Shown piece after piece: positions 62,947 to 64,000 of a stretch of 64,000 bases of DNA. The stretch's first letter is position 1. Every line of letters starts with the position of its first letter. The stretch is from the NCBI RefSeq assembly GCF_002975405.1, contig NZ_PCPS01000001.1, positions 124,001 through 188,000 on the forward strand. The letters run 5' to 3'. Position numbers and translations under genes: made by a program. Source of the stretch: Arthrobacter sp. MYb229. GTDB lineage: Bacteria > Actinomycetota > Actinomycetes > Actinomycetales > Micrococcaceae. The notes under the pieces were generated by a model. The model made no database searches. It saw nothing but the letters and a program-made list of their open reading frames with translations, and was not told the DNA's origin.

Positions 62947-64000
62947 GTGGAACTTTTGCCATCACGCGCCAAATCAACACAACGCCGGCACGGAGCCAGG
63001 ACGGTGAAGCCGGTGGCAGCACTCGGCGCCTCGCTCGCCCTGCTCGCCGCACCGTTGTTCGCAGCACCCGCCCAAGCCGCCACCCCATCCAACGACGGCA
63101 AGGATGTCATCCTCAACCTGTTCCAATGGAACTGGAATTCGGTAGCCCAGGAATGCGAGTCCAGCATCGGCCCAGCAGGATATGGCTACGTCCAGGTCTC
63201 GCCTCCAGCTGAGCACCTGCGCGGCACTGAATGGTGGACCTCGTACCAGCCGGTGAGCTACAAGGTGGACTCGAAACTGGGCAACCGCGAGGAATTCTCC
63301 GCCATGGTCAAAAGCTGCAACGACGCAGGCGTGAAAGTGATCGCAGACGCCGTGGTCAATCACATGACCGGAGCCGGGCAGACCGGTACTGGAACCGCAG
63401 GCTCGGCTTTCTCCGATGACAACTTCCCAGAGTATTCGGCCCAGGACTTCAACGATTGCCGCACCAACATCAACAACTATGCCGACCGCTGGCAAGTGCA
63501 GCACTGCCGCCTCGTGGGCTTGCAGGATCTGAAAACCTCCAGCAGCTACGTCCAGCAAAACATCGCCGACTATCTCGATGACCTCGTCTCGCTTGGGGTA
63601 TCCGGATTCCGCATCGATGCCTCGAAGCACATGCCCGCAACGGACCTCGAAGGCATCAAATCCAAGATGAAGAACCCCGGCGTGTACTGGGTGCACGAGG
63701 TGATCGGGGCGTCGGGTGAACCGATCCAGGAAAGCGAGTACCTCGGCAGCGGCGACTCGCACGAATTCGACTACGCACGACAGCTCCATCATGATTTCGA
63801 CGCGCAAATCGCCAACTTGCGCTTCATCGGCGACGGCAAGCTCACCAGTGACCGGGCCGGGGTTTTTGTCACCAACCACGACACCGAACGCAACGGCGAA
63901 TCCATGAACTACAAGTGGGGCGCCAAGTACCTGCTGGGCAATGTTTTCATGCTGTCCTGGCCCTACGGGTCACCCACCGTGTATTCCGGATACGAGTTCA
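62947..64000 (+). CDS. Secreted alpha-amylase, GH13 (3' end outside window)
   Basis: 351 residues visible from GTG 62947, read by hand; AAAGGAG lies 8 nt upstream. A signal peptide has a basic start (RRHGARTVK), a hydrophobic core (AALGASLALLAAPLFAA) and a likely cut after APAQA. GH13 conserved regions: ADAVVNHM (I), GFRIDASKH with nucleophile Asp224 (II), WVHEVI with acid/base Glu251 (III) and FVTNHDTERNG with Asp312 (IV). The region VQVSPPAEHLRGTEWWTSYQP is typical of the animal/actinobacterial subfamily (GH13_32). It hydrolyses starch outside the cell. LacI-type sites upstream suggest maltodextrin control. The C-terminus and any starch-binding domain are beyond the window. Confidence 0.93.
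   Translation, partial: MELLPSRAKSTQRRHGARTVKPVAALGASLALLAAPLFAAPAQAATPSNDGKDVILNLFQWNWNSVAQECESSIGPAGYGYVQVSPPAEHLRGTEWWTSYQPVSYKVDSKLGNREEFSAMVKSCNDAGVKVIADAVVNHMTGAGQTGTGTAGSAFSDDNFPEYSAQDFNDCRTNINNYADRWQVQHCRLVGLQDLKTSSSYVQQNIADYLDDLVSLGVSGFRIDASKHMPATDLEGIKSKMKNPGVYWVHEVIGASGEPIQESEYLGSGDSHEFDYARQLHHDFDAQIANLRFIGDGKLTSDRAGVFVTNHDTERNGESMNYKWGAKYLLGNVFMLSWPYGSPTVYSGYEF

Overview
The window looks like a core chromosomal segment of a moderately high-GC (about 60 %) actinobacterium, most like the Micrococcaceae (Arthrobacter/Glutamicibacter group). I infer this from gene content and order: crp-marP-acs-nth, the ssd-tad pilus cluster beside a DUF1998 helicase and topA, ppx-proC-bldC-like-bS22, and histidine phosphatase-tlpA-ccdA-resB-ccsB followed by men genes. 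These blocks match, as I remember them, the order in Mycobacterium tuberculosis (roughly Rv3640s-Rv3680s and Rv0496-Rv0548). No insertion sequence, phage, CRISPR, rRNA or tRNA was seen.

Layout. 1-3.2 kb: heterodimeric ABC exporter (one subunit runs off the left edge). 3.4-8.5 kb: metallophosphoesterase, class A penicillin-binding protein, DUF4177, RidA, a Nudix protein. 8.5-16.5 kb: Crp/GlxR regulator, MarP protease, AroQ, acetyl-CoA synthetase, endonuclease III, CoA-type Nudix, a stand-alone family A DNA polymerase. 16.6-21.2 kb: Tad/Flp secretion cluster. 21.2-34 kb: helicase, two GNAT proteins, TrhO, a methyltransferase, regulator, topoisomerase I, Ppx/GppA, sugar isomerase, ProC. 34-42.3 kb: KtrAB, AcuC, ArsR, glutamate dehydrogenase, BldC-like protein, tiny ribosomal protein bS22, HAD phosphatase, glutaredoxin-like protein, Rex. 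42.4-52.2 kb: cytochrome c biogenesis system II operon and menaquinone genes menA, menE, menB. 52.3-62.6 kb: accessory catabolic region with an amino-acid permease, an MFS carrier and phenylacetate lower-pathway genes (thiolase, hydratase, dehydrogenase, PaaZ) interrupted by a divergent RIO-type kinase and tyrosine phosphatase pair. 62.9 kb to the end: start of a secreted alpha-amylase.

Regulatory reading. Two good Crp/GlxR-type boxes lie upstream of crp and acs. Two 22-bp sites resembling the corynebacterial PaaR operator lie upstream of the thiolase and of paaZ, tying the two paa blocks together. Two LacI-type CG-centred operators precede the amylase. At least ten genes show an actinobacterial -10 hexamer ending 6-8 nt before the start codon, suggesting leaderless transcription. 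Many gene junctions carry perfect 15-20 bp inverted repeats, several without a U-tract.

Limits: function calls come from motif and family recognition by eye. Start codons are uncertain for the Nudix gene at 7535, ssd, the polymerase, menB and the ArsR gene. No database search was run.
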